This document shows positions 1 to 7,235 of a stretch of DNA of 64,000 bases, piece after piece. Made by a program: the position numbers and the translations under genes. The stretch lies in contig NZ_JAQZSG010000002.1 of assembly GCF_028745515.1 (NCBI RefSeq), forward strand, positions 62,001 through 126,000, given 5' to 3'. Source of the stretch: Paenibacillus thermotolerans (GTDB lineage: Bacteria > Bacillota > Bacilli > Paenibacillales > YIM-B00363). Each line of letters opens with the position of its first letter. The stretch's first letter is position 1. The notes under the pieces were generated by a model. That model saw nothing but the letters and a program-made list of their open reading frames with translations, was not told the DNA's origin and ran no database searches.

Positions 1-392
1 AACGATTCGGCAGCTGTCTGATGATTGGCAAAAAAGGTGACCGGCTCTTTCAAAAGCTCCTTCAAGCTGTCGGGGGATTGTACATAGACTCTTCCGACGA
101 AAGTGCGCAGCATCCCTTCCAATATGTCCGCGGGACACCAATCCGTTACGTTCACTTCTTTCTGCTGCTTCTGCCGAATAATGTCGTAGAAGCTTTCATC
201 CGTGCTTTCCGTAATGGTAAATCCGGCGCCGGCCTCATCGGAGCTCTCCGAATGCAGCTCGATATGGAATTGCGTAAAAGGCAAGCGATCCGCGCGCGCT
301 CCGTCCAGCTTGTCGTTCATGCGGAATTCATCCGGCGATAAATGCGTCATTCGTGCCAGCTGCTCACGAATGGGACGGATCATTTCATGCAT
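1..392 (-). CDS. Acyltransferase-like protein, N-terminal part (runs off left edge)
   Basis: The minus strand is open from an ATG at 392 to the window edge, about 130 codons. The start is chosen because GGGGGAG lies 9 nt upstream; an in-frame ATG at 410 has no such site. The visible product is acidic and soluble-looking, without a signal peptide. Its last residues read FFANHQT, which resembles the NHQS-type block of PlsC-like lysophospholipid acyltransferases. That is the only functional hint and it sits at the very edge. The upstream region to 590 is AT-rich and divergent from the next gene. The family assignment is inference. Confidence 0.5.
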   Translation of the reverse strand, partial: MHEMIRPIREQLARMTHLSPDEFRMNDKLDGARADRLPFTQFHIELHSESSDEAGAGFTITESTDESFYDIIRQKQQKEVNVTDWCPADILEGMLRTFVGRVYVQSPDSLKELLKEPVTFFANHQTAAES

Positions 393-521
393 ATGCAGCA
401 ACTCCCCCATGTGATGTGACCCCATATTTTACTAGATAACGATTTTCTACAAAAAATTACAAATTTACGTTACGATTATAGCATCCACGCGGTGCATGGG
501 AAACATTTTCATTACTTTCAA

Positions 522-551
522 TTGTATGCCTTTATCCCCATATAATATAAT
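522..551 (+). promoter_or_regulatory. Sigma-A type promoter for the cNMP/CPBP gene
   Basis: TTGTAT (522-527) and TATAAT (546-551) are separated by 18 nt, 42 nt upstream of the ATG at 594. Both boxes are close to consensus. Confidence 0.6.
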
Positions 552-593
552 GAGGTCGCTTTCATTTCATAGAACCGTAGGCGGTGATGTACG

Positions 594-1730
594 ATGGATC
601 ATTTGTTGGATCGCAAAGCTTTTCGGTTGTTTCTGGAATTGCCGGATACGAATACATCATCGCCGACAGAGGAGCAAGCGGCATTTCTGCATAGTCTCGA
701 CAAGCTGGAGTACGGAAAGAACGAACGTGTCATTTCGGAAGGTGATCAAGGCGAAGCGCTGTATATTTTGGATAAGGGAACGGTAAAAGTAGTCAAAGAA
801 AGCGAAGGCGGAAAAACAATCGGCGAGCTGCATGAAGGGGATTTTTTCGGAGAGCTGTCCTTATTTACCGGCAAGCCGCGGGCCGCCAGCATCGTCGCGC
901 AGGAGGACGTAACCGTATATCGGTTGACCAAAGACCGCTTTCATTCCTTGATCCGGACGTATCCGAATATGAGCGGGACGTTCCTTCGCAAGCTGTACGA
1001 CCGTCTTACCGAATCGTATGAGGAGCTGGAGACGGCAAACAAAGAGCTCACTCGCTCCAATCAATTGAGGAAGGAGCTCGGTTCGATTTTTACTTGGGTC
1101 GTGCTGGCGATCGGGCTGTATACGTTCGTACTGGGCTTGTTCAATTCTTCCATCTTCTCGAGCGCTTCGAACGGCACCCAATTTGTATTAAACCTGGTGC
1201 TGGAGCTGTTCACCTTGTTTCTTATTATTCGCATCGTCGTGGGCAGCTCGCTGCCTTTATCGTCCTTCGGATTAACGTTGAAGCAGTGGAAGCCTGCCAT
1301 AAAGCAATCTCTGGTCATTTCCGCGATCGCGGTCATCGTTTTGACGTTCATCAAGTATTTGGCGGTCATCTTTGAGTGGCCATTCCTGCCGCATGAAACC
1401 GTTGTAGACATGTCTCAGTTTAATTGGCGCTATATAACGTACCTGGTCGAAGTGCCGCTTCAGGAATTTATCGGACGCGGGGTATTGCAAGGCTCGATCC
1501 GGCGATTGCTGGACGGCCGGTATGCGACCCTATGTGCGATTGTCGTTTCGTCTTTGCTGTTCGGGGCGCTTCATCTGCACGTTTCCGTGAATCTTGGAAT
1601 CGCATCGCTGGTCATGGGCATTTTGTGGGGATGGATGTACTCGAAATACCCCAATTTGATCGGTGTGAGCATATGTCATTTCATTATTGGAAATTATTCG
1701 GGGCTGTTGGGGTTTTGGACGATATTGTAA
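594..1730 (+). CDS. Cyclic-nucleotide-binding domain fused to CPBP-family intramembrane protease
   Basis: A 378-residue protein. Residues ~30-135 form a cNMP-binding beta-roll with the phosphate-binding cassette FGELSLF...KPRAAS intact, so ligand binding is plausible. A short helical linker (~140-165) leads to a hydrophobic C-terminal half with about seven membrane segments that matches CPBP (CAAX/Abi) intramembrane proteases. Their glutamate motif EExxxR appears here as QEFIGR (Q290-E291...R295), with histidines H327/H329 in FGALHLH and H362 further on. The first glutamate is therefore replaced by glutamine, which may weaken proteolysis. The start has GGTGAT upstream and a good promoter, and a terminator follows. 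The likely role is a membrane protein gated by a cyclic nucleotide or related ligand; the substrate is unknown. Confidence 0.85.
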   Translation: MDHLLDRKAFRLFLELPDTNTSSPTEEQAAFLHSLDKLEYGKNERVISEGDQGEALYILDKGTVKVVKESEGGKTIGELHEGDFFGELSLFTGKPRAASIVAQEDVTVYRLTKDRFHSLIRTYPNMSGTFLRKLYDRLTESYEELETANKELTRSNQLRKELGSIFTWVVLAIGLYTFVLGLFNSSIFSSASNGTQFVLNLVLELFTLFLIIRIVVGSSLPLSSFGLTLKQWKPAIKQSLVISAIAVIVLTFIKYLAVIFEWPFLPHETVVDMSQFNWRYITYLVEVPLQEFIGRGVLQGSIRRLLDGRYATLCAIVVSSLLFGALHLHVSVNLGIASLVMGILWGWMYSKYPNLIGVSICHFIIGNYSGLLGFWTIL

Positions 1731-1782
1731 AATTGTCCGTCCTTGGCTGAAGAATATCCAAAGGGGTTACTTGAACGACAAG

Positions 1783-1814
1783 GAAGCAGCCTTCCGAAGG
1801 CCGCTTCTTTGTTT
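1783..1814 (+). terminator. Intrinsic terminator after the cNMP/CPBP gene
   Basis: The hairpin GAAGCaGCCTT / AAGGCcGCTTC is followed by TTTGTTTG. Confidence 0.8.
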
Positions 1815-1823
1815 GCTATAGAT

Positions 1824-1997
1824 TTAAGCGCTTAGCTGCTCGTCTTTGCTCTTCAACCATTGCTCAAGCATCTCGATCGACATGGCCTTCAACATATCCG
1901 CGTGATCGTGGATAGCATGATGCCACATTTCGGCTTCCACTTTATATTTATTATCGTCGGTTACGGAAAATCCGCAATTGCAAGAAAGTGTCTTCAT
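1824..1997 (-). CDS. DUF1059-like small protein
   Basis: A 57-residue ORF starting MKTLSCNCGFSV, with AGGAGA 10 nt upstream of the ATG. The paired cysteines near the N terminus, the EAEMWHHAIHDHADM segment and the length fit small DUF1059-type proteins. Their function is unknown; the Cys/His content allows metal binding, but that is a guess. It is the last gene of a probable operon with the AHSA1-type gene (gap 34 nt) and the ArsR gene, so it is probably under the same repressor. Confidence 0.75.
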   Translation of the reverse strand: MKTLSCNCGFSVTDDNKYKVEAEMWHHAIHDHADMLKAMSIEMLEQWLKSKDEQLSA

Positions 1998-2031
1998 GGG
2001 TTGTATATCTCCTATAAATTGGTTGCATAAT

Positions 2032-2490
2032 TTAATGCATAGCTTTAACGGACCACGGATCGACGCCGGGATCTTGGCCTTGCGCCACTGTTTGCAGGCG
2101 AGGCATATAATGGCTCCAGCCTTGCTGATGGGACGGAATTTCCGAAGCCGGAAGATCGTAATGGGTTAAGACCAGGAGGGTACCGTTATCTTTAGGAGTC
2201 AACTTGAACTCTACGGTGCTCGACCCCGGAGGCACTAGCTGCGATTTCTCCCAGCCCCAGGTCATAACGATTTTCTCGTTCGGTACAATCTCCTTATACT
2301 CGCCAATGGCGATATCGCTTCCGTTGACATCGATGCGGTATATGCCGCCGATCCTCGGCTCGAGCAGAACGTGGCGTCCCATCCAGCGAACCAGCTTGTC
2401 CGGGTTGGTAAAGAACGAAAATAACGTCTCCGGGCGGCATTCAATAAAGATTTCTTTCGTGACCGTATTACTGCTGCTGATTTGATTCAT
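2032..2490 (-). CDS. SRPBCC / AHSA1-family protein
   Basis: A 152-residue protein typical of activator-of-Hsp90-homologue-like (START-superfamily) proteins: KEIFIECRPETLFSFFTNPDKLVRWMG at the front, GGIYRIDVNG in the middle and a closing amphipathic helix. Such proteins have a helix-grip cavity for small hydrophobic ligands, and no enzymatic role can be assigned. The ATG at 2490 has AAAGGAGA upstream and lies inside the 3' end of the ArsR gene (23-nt overlap), so the two are translationally coupled. ArsR plus AHSA1 pairs are common in Firmicutes and usually self-regulating. Confidence 0.85.
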   Translation of the reverse strand: MNQISSSNTVTKEIFIECRPETLFSFFTNPDKLVRWMGRHVLLEPRIGGIYRIDVNGSDIAIGEYKEIVPNEKIVMTWGWEKSQLVPPGSSTVEFKLTPKDNGTLLVLTHYDLPASEIPSHQQGWSHYMPRLQTVAQGQDPGVDPWSVKAMH

Positions 2491-2797
2491 GGTTTCTCCT
2501 TTCTTCCTCTTCGGCAGCTTCCTTGAGGCGCGACAAGCTGTCGTCCCAGAAGCTCTCGATGTATTGTTTCAACTCGGCGAATCCATCCCTCCTAATGCCG
2601 TAGATTCGTTTGGTGCCGGCTCGACGAACAACGACGAGCCCGGCCTCTTCGAGAACTTTAAGATGCTGCGAGATCGCCGGCGCCGTAATGTCGAAATGGG
2701 CCGCAATGGCGCTTGAGGTCAGTTCCTCATCACGGACGAGATGTAAAATATCTCTGCGCCTTGGTTCCGCTAATGCATGAATGGCTTTATCGATCAT
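2468..2797 (-). CDS. ArsR-family transcriptional repressor
   Basis: A 109-residue winged-helix protein. LAEPRRRDILHLV opens the fold, the recognition helix is around APAISQHLKVLEEAGLV, and the wing is RRAGTKRIYGI. The metal-binding CxC signature of classical ArsR/SmtB members is absent, so it probably senses something other than a metal ion. It is the first gene of a three-gene operon. The start codon follows the -10 box by only six bases and has no Shine-Dalgarno sequence, which suggests leaderless translation. A perfect 9-bp dyad overlapping the promoter is the likely autoregulatory operator. Confidence 0.88.
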   Translation of the reverse strand: MIDKAIHALAEPRRRDILHLVRDEELTSSAIAAHFDITAPAISQHLKVLEEAGLVVVRRAGTKRIYGIRRDGFAELKQYIESFWDDSLSRLKEAAEEEERRNHESNQQQ

Positions 2798-2801
2798 GTA
2801 C

Positions 2802-2832
2802 TTAATTTAGCACCGACTAAATTAAATGTCAA
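2802..2832 (-). promoter_or_regulatory. Promoter and dyad operator of the ArsR operon
   Basis: On the minus strand TTGACA (2832-2827), a 17-nt spacer and TAAATT (2809-2804) make a near-consensus promoter. A perfect inverted repeat TTAATTTAG (2802-2810) / CTAAATTAA (2817-2825) covers the spacer and -10 box. Transcription should start at about 2797, which is the A of the ATG. Confidence 0.75.
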
Positions 2833-2915
2833 CTAAAATAGTTATTGCGCAAAAGGGAAACATGATTTATTCTGACACAGAGAAACGCTATCTATGTTAG
2901 AAATGAGGGTATTTG

Positions 2916-3284
2916 ATGTCCATGCCGCGAATGGATGATGAGTCCAAAGCATTATTTACTTCCGTGGTTCCTCCGGATCCGAGAATAACGATTAAGCCGA
3001 TGTTCGGCGCTTTGGCAGGCTTTATTCACGGAAATATGTTTACCGGCTTGGTAGGACGACATATTTTTGTCCGCTTGCCGGAAGTGCAAAGAATACAACT
3101 GCTTGAGCAAGAAGGAGCGGCCGAGTTCTCGCCGATGCCGGGCAGACCGATGAAGGAGTATGTGACAGTCCCCGAACAGTGGCGGGGGGAGCCCGAGAAG
3201 ATAAGGGAATGGATCGCAATTTCGCTTTCATGGGCAGAGACCTTGCCTGAGAAGCTGCCTGCAAAGAGCAAGGCAAAAAAATAA
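2916..3284 (+). CDS. TfoX N-terminal domain protein
   Basis: A 122-residue protein matching the TfoX/Sxy N-terminal domain: ITIKPMFGALAGFIHGNMF, then FVRLPE and the FSPMPGRPMKEYVTVP block, with a lysine-rich tail. In Firmicutes these stand-alone domains have no defined function, and the name comes from a competence regulator of gamma-proteobacteria. The ATG at 2916 is chosen over the TTG at 2913 because GAGGG lies 6 nt upstream of the ATG. The next gene follows after 45 nt on the same strand. Confidence 0.8.
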   Translation: MSMPRMDDESKALFTSVVPPDPRITIKPMFGALAGFIHGNMFTGLVGRHIFVRLPEVQRIQLLEQEGAAEFSPMPGRPMKEYVTVPEQWRGEPEKIREWIAISLSWAETLPEKLPAKSKAKK

Positions 3285-3329
3285 CGCGATGAAAGTCGTC
3301 GTTTGGTCGAAAAGGCGGGAAGCTAAGGA

Positions 3330-3769
3330 ATGGTAGACGTTTCAACGGAAATCGTCATTGACTGCCCGCGCGAAAAAGCGGCGGAATACGCAGCGGACCC
3401 GGATAATGCTCCGAAATGGTATGTCAATATTCAATCGGCGGAATGGCAAACTCCGAAGCCGCTGGCAGTGGGCTCTAAAGTTGCATTTAAAGCTCGCTTT
3501 CTAGGGAAAGAGCTTGCATATGTATATCAAGTCATGAAATATAATCCGGGAGCGCTGCTTGTTATGAGAACGGCGGATGGGCCTTTTCCCATGGAGACCG
3601 CTTATATTTGGGAAAGCATCGACGAAAACTCGACCCGGATGACGCTGCGGAACAGAGGAACCCGAAAGGATTTTCGATTGTATTTGCACCGTTGATGTCG
3701 ATCATGATGCGCAGGGCGAACATGAAGGATTTGAAGAAGATCAAGGAAATACTCGAAAACCGAAATTAG
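3330..3769 (+). pseudogene. SRPBCC family protein, frameshifted near the C terminus
   Basis: The first 112 codons encode a START/polyketide-cyclase-like protein (STEIVIDCPREKAAEYAADPDN...KWYVNIQS). The reading frame closes at 3695 with an unnatural tail, DFRLYLHR. One base to the side, the sequence continues with the expected family ending, [16 protein letters not shown]...KEILENRN, and stops at 3767-3769. A single missing base around 3675-3680 (AAGGATTTT where AAGGGATTTT would keep frame) explains this. It could be a true lesion, a sequencing error, or slippage; the intact reading would be 146 residues. Codon use on both sides is normal, so the lesion is recent or an artefact. Confidence 0.75.
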
Positions 3770-3880
3770 TATAGGAGCTAAGCGATTTGTCATCGTGGCA
3801 CATTAGGGGAGGCAGATCGAATGAAGAGGTCGGCCGGACACCGCGACTCGATCGACCTCTTCGCCCGGCAGTTGCCCATA

Positions 3881-4070
3881 CTAACGGAAACGAATGTCCG
3901 CTAAAATAGGCTAGTTTACATAATTCGGCGATTTAACGGAAAACGTTGTCCGCTAACACGGTTTTTTTTCACGATTTTTTGACTTTACAACAAATTAGCG
4001 GACATCTTGTTCCGTTATTTCGCGGGATTCCGCCGTTTGCTGGGAATTAGCGGACATTGTGTTCCGCTAA
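3881..4070. repeat. Composite inverted-repeat element, family A, copy 1
   Basis: Four related 24-nt units start at 3881, 3933, 3995 and 4047. The first two read TTAACGGAA...TGTCCGCTAA and the last two are the reverse complement. Each unit is itself a near-palindrome with arms TTARCGGA/TCCGYTAA. Spacing is 52, 62 and 52 nt, identical to the copy at 44346. The last unit, followed by seven T, could act as a terminator for rightward transcription. It fills the 314-nt gap between the SRPBCC gene and the minus-strand DHHW gene, and no ORF is visible here. Confidence 0.85.
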
Positions 4071-4083
4071 TTTTTTTGCCTCG

Positions 4084-5448
4084 CTACTCCGCAACCAGCT
4101 TGCGAAGCAGCCCCGCGAAGCCCGGCCCGGACGTAACTCCTATGTTATTGACATAAACGATTTCCTCGATGCGATGCTCTCGGATAAACGGGATCAGCGG
4201 CTGATCGAATTGACGCGGATCCACGACAAAGATGTCGCTGTAATGCGGAAGGAGAAAAGGAACCAGCGCGTTGCCGTATGAATCCTTGATGACCAGCAGC
4301 CTTCGTTTGCTGTCCGCTTCCGCGGCGATATGGCCCCAGGGGCGATCCCCGCTCAAAAATATGCGGTATTTGTTTTTCTTCTTCGCATGCCTCATATCGA
4401 TGAGCGGCATGTCCAAGGAACCGGTGTAGTGGACGGTATACCGGTGCTTCACATACGGTTTGAAATACACGATCGTATCCGGACGGGCGGCGAGCCTGCG
4501 GTTCATGGTCGAGGCATATAACGAGCCGAGAAACTGCGGCACTTCGCCCTTTTCGTACGCTGTAACGGGCACCGGATTCATGCCGTTCGCTTCGATGAAG
4601 GCCGAATAAGCATAATAAGCCCCGACGGCGGTCCAATGGTGATCCGTCCGAAAGAAAAGCGGCTCCCCGGCATGAAGAAGCATCGGCGATAATGCGTCCA
4701 CCTTTGCGATTTCGGGCTTTAATTTGCCGTATATTTCGTCGATGGCTTTCCGCTGCGAATCCGAGAGCGACTTCAGCTTAGGCGATCGGATAAATTCAGC
4801 CGCCGTGGGGGCGATAAGCACCGATGTGCGGATGCCGTTCGGGAACGCCTGCTCCAGACGCTCATGAATCCGGTTGACGGCATCGGCATAAGCTTGTCCG
4901 GAAGCGGCATCGAAGGAATACAGGTTCATCGCCCGGTCCCCGATAATCAGTACTCTGCCTTGCCTCTTTCCCTCTTCTTCAGCGGAGGCCGACGAAAGGG
5001 GCGAAACCGCTTGGCGGGTCTTAGCGCGAGGCGCCGATTCCGCCGATTTCGCAGAAGCTTCCGCCGCCGCCCCCGCCGATTGCCCGGGTTGTCCCGCGCC
5101 GGCCGACTCTTCCGCAGAAGGAGCCGCCTGGGCTTCAGCGGAGTTGTTGGCTGCGGAGGGGACGATAAGCGCCGATTCCGTTCCCGATTTGCCTTGAAAG
5201 GATGCAATCCATTTGCTCGTTCGGATGAAAGAATCGCGAAACGCGATGTGATCCGCGGTGTAATTTTCAAGCTCGCGAAAAAAACCGCCCGACAGGACAT
5301 TCCGTACGGAAAAGACGGGAAACGAGGCGAGCCTCCGGTTTTCCGTCTCCGAGTCGCTGGACGTTACGTGCGCGAAAAGCGTCAGAGCCGTCCCCGTAAC
5401 AAGAAATCCGGCAAAAAACAATATTTGCAGCATGTTTCCGATTCGCAT
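4084..5448 (-). CDS. DHHW / AlgX-like SGNH-hydrolase protein
   Basis: A 454-residue protein with an N-terminal membrane anchor (~8-28) and an extracytoplasmic domain related to AlgX/AlgJ and the DHHW family. The catalytic signature is D269-H270-H271-W272 (RTDHHWTAVGAYY), with the likely nucleophile S390 in KDSYGNAL. Residues ~100-160 are a low-complexity Ala/Ser/Glu-rich linker, unusually long for the family. The start at 5448 is chosen because GCGAGGT precedes it and it follows the MBOAT stop by 22 nt; the longer ORF from 5511 would overlap. Known relatives work with an MBOAT protein to O-acetylate exported polysaccharide outside the membrane. That role is inferred from the pairing. Confidence 0.82.
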   Translation of the reverse strand: MRIGNMLQILFFAGFLVTGTALTLFAHVTSSDSETENRRLASFPVFSVRNVLSGGFFRELENYTADHIAFRDSFIRTSKWIASFQGKSGTESALIVPSAANNSAEAQAAPSAEESAGAGQPGQSAGAAAEASAKSAESAPRAKTRQAVSPLSSASAEEEGKRQGRVLIIGDRAMNLYSFDAASGQAYADAVNRIHERLEQAFPNGIRTSVLIAPTAAEFIRSPKLKSLSDSQRKAIDEIYGKLKPEIAKVDALSPMLLHAGEPLFFRTDHHWTAVGAYYAYSAFIEANGMNPVPVTAYEKGEVPQFLGSLYASTMNRRLAARPDTIVYFKPYVKHRYTVHYTGSLDMPLIDMRHAKKKNKYRIFLSGDRPWGHIAAEADSKRRLLVIKDSYGNALVPFLLPHYSDIFVVDPRQFDQPLIPFIREHRIEEIVYVNNIGVTSGPGFAGLLRKLVAE

Positions 5449-5470
5449 GGACTTTTGACCTCGCTTCGCA

Positions 5471-6880
5471 TTAGAAACGGAAGTAGAAAAACGGCGTATA
5501 CGACTTTCCAACCAACAGGATGGCCGAAACCGAGAGCAACGCTAAAGAGCCGAGAGGAACCAAAGTGTTCATGTACACGGCTTTCATCGTCCGTTGCGCC
5601 CGATCGGCGACGATTCGGTGCAAGCGTGCGGAAAGAGGCGCCGACGCAATCAGCGCAATCAGAAGCAGCCATACATGGTTCTGGATAACGATCGCCGCTT
5701 CCGTGTCGAGCAACGGAGCGCCGTTGCATCCGAACATCGCTTGAAGATACGTGCCCCCGCGCCGCATCGATTCGAAATAAAAAAATACCCAGCCCACAAG
5801 TACGATCATTCCGAAATAAAGGCGGGAAATGACGCGCGGCATTCGAGACAAAGCCTTTAACAGAAACGCCTTCTCGACTCCGATCAACACGCCGAAATAA
5901 AGTCCCCATACCACGAAATTCCAGCTGGCCCCGTGCCATAATCCGGTCAAAAACCAAACGGCGAACAGATTGAACCACGGCCTGCGGCGGTTGCCGCCTA
6001 ACGGGATGTATACGTAATCTCTAAAAAAACCGCCGACCGACATATTCCAACGGCGCCAAAACTCCGTAGCGCTCGCGGATGCGTAAGGGTAGTCGAAATT
6101 TTCCTTGAAGCGGAATCCGAACATCTTGCCCAAGCCGATCGCCATATCCGAATAGCCGGAGAAATCGAAATAAATTTGCAAGGCGAACAAGAGGATGCCG
6201 AACCACGCACCGAGCATCGATAACCGTTGCAAATCCCCGTCAAGAAACACCGGAGATATTTCGGAAAGCGAGTTTGCGAGAATGACCTTCTTTCCGAGTC
6301 CGATTGCGAAGCGGCCTACACCGTAGCTAAATTCCGGAATCGTGACGGTGCGTCGGTCCAGCTGATGCTGGACGTCGGCATAGCGAATAATCGGTCCGGC
6401 CACGAGCTGCGGGAACATCGAAATATAAAGCAGCAGCTTAGGGTAGGACGTCATGGCGGGAGCGACTTTGCGGTAAACGTCGACCAAATAGGAAATCAAA
6501 TGAAATGTAAAAAAGGAGATGCCGATCGGAAGACCGGGATTATCATATTTCAGCGGGATCGACGTCAACGAAGCGAACGTGTGAACGAAAAGCCCCAAAT
6601 ACTTGAAGTAAAACAGGAAAGCGATTTGTCCGGCGATCGAAGCCGCGAGAACGAACCGGGAGAAGGCCGCACTTCGGCTTCGTTCCAGCAGTAACCCCCC
6701 GATCCATCCAAGAAGCACGTTAAATAGCAAAATGCCGATCCAAACCGGTTCGCCCCACGCGTAAAACACCAGGGAGAAAATGAGCAATATCCCGTTCTTC
6801 AGCTTTTCCGGTGCCGCAAAATAACACAAAAGCGCCAGAGGGAGAAACTCAAACAAAAAAATAAAGCTGGAAAAGACCAC
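5471..6880 (-). CDS. MBOAT-family O-acyltransferase (AlgI/DltB-like)
   Basis: A 469-residue polytopic membrane protein with the MBOAT hallmarks: the WGEPVW early loop, ATEFWRRWNMSVGGFFRDY in the core and the active-site histidine H316 in GLWHGASWNF. The GTG start has GAGGTGAGG upstream. It is the first gene of a two-gene operon with the DHHW protein. In alginate, cellulose and teichoic-acid systems such proteins move an acyl group across the membrane to a periplasmic or cell-wall acceptor. No polysaccharide synthase lies beside this pair, so the acceptor is unknown; secondary cell-wall polymer or exopolysaccharide is the likely class. Confidence 0.9.
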   Translation of the reverse strand: MVFSSFIFLFEFLPLALLCYFAAPEKLKNGILLIFSLVFYAWGEPVWIGILLFNVLLGWIGGLLLERSRSAAFSRFVLAASIAGQIAFLFYFKYLGLFVHTFASLTSIPLKYDNPGLPIGISFFTFHLISYLVDVYRKVAPAMTSYPKLLLYISMFPQLVAGPIIRYADVQHQLDRRTVTIPEFSYGVGRFAIGLGKKVILANSLSEISPVFLDGDLQRLSMLGAWFGILLFALQIYFDFSGYSDMAIGLGKMFGFRFKENFDYPYASASATEFWRRWNMSVGGFFRDYVYIPLGGNRRRPWFNLFAVWFLTGLWHGASWNFVVWGLYFGVLIGVEKAFLLKALSRMPRVISRLYFGMIVLVGWVFFYFESMRRGGTYLQAMFGCNGAPLLDTEAAIVIQNHVWLLLIALIASAPLSARLHRIVADRAQRTMKAVYMNTLVPLGSLALLSVSAILLVGKSYTPFFYFRF

Positions 6881-7144
6881 TTGTCCTCACCTCGATACCC
6901 TACTGGAAACAACTCCTATTATAAACAGTTTGCAATAATTCATTCGCGGACCGGCGAACAGCCCCGCGGCGATCGGAACGGCTACGAATAACGAATCGTT
7001 TCACTACAATTTCACTTGATGTTCACCGCGATGAAAAAACATTGGGGGTTTTCATGAAAATTCCAAAATAATCCGTGATGTACAAGCATTTCTACAAATC
7101 AGGGAGCCAGAAAAGAACTGCATTGAAACGGTTACAAAAAAAGC
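6881..7144. other. Divergent intergenic region between MBOAT and LacI genes
   Basis: A 264-nt stretch without an ORF. A minus-strand TATAAT lies at 6923-6918, 37 nt before the MBOAT start, but no good -35 is placed before it. TGAAACGGTTAC at 7124-7135 resembles a degenerate version of the LacI-type operator found at 7185. Confidence 0.45.
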
Positions 7145-7194
7145 TTGACGATGTTATATTTCCTCCATTATGATAGCGATGAGTGAAACGTTTC
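7145..7194 (+). promoter_or_regulatory. Promoter and LacI-type operator of the glycan locus
   Basis: TTGACG (7145-7150) and TATGAT (7169-7174) are 18 nt apart. The perfect palindrome GAAACGTTTC (7185-7194) sits just after the transcription start, a normal position for repression. The same palindrome recurs at 23244. Confidence 0.75.
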
Positions 7195-7235
7195 GATTGG
7201 TTCATCAATGCTTGTAAGAAGAAGGAGTTACAGGA

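Noticed and set aside
3881-4070. Possible CRISPR array from regularly spaced repeats
   Set aside because: Only four units, two inverted relative to the others, with 28-38 nt spacers that are not array-like and no cas genes.
4864-5688. 274-residue plus-strand frame opposite the DHHW gene
   Set aside because: Arg/Gly-rich low-complexity product caused by the Ala/Ser linker on the other strand.
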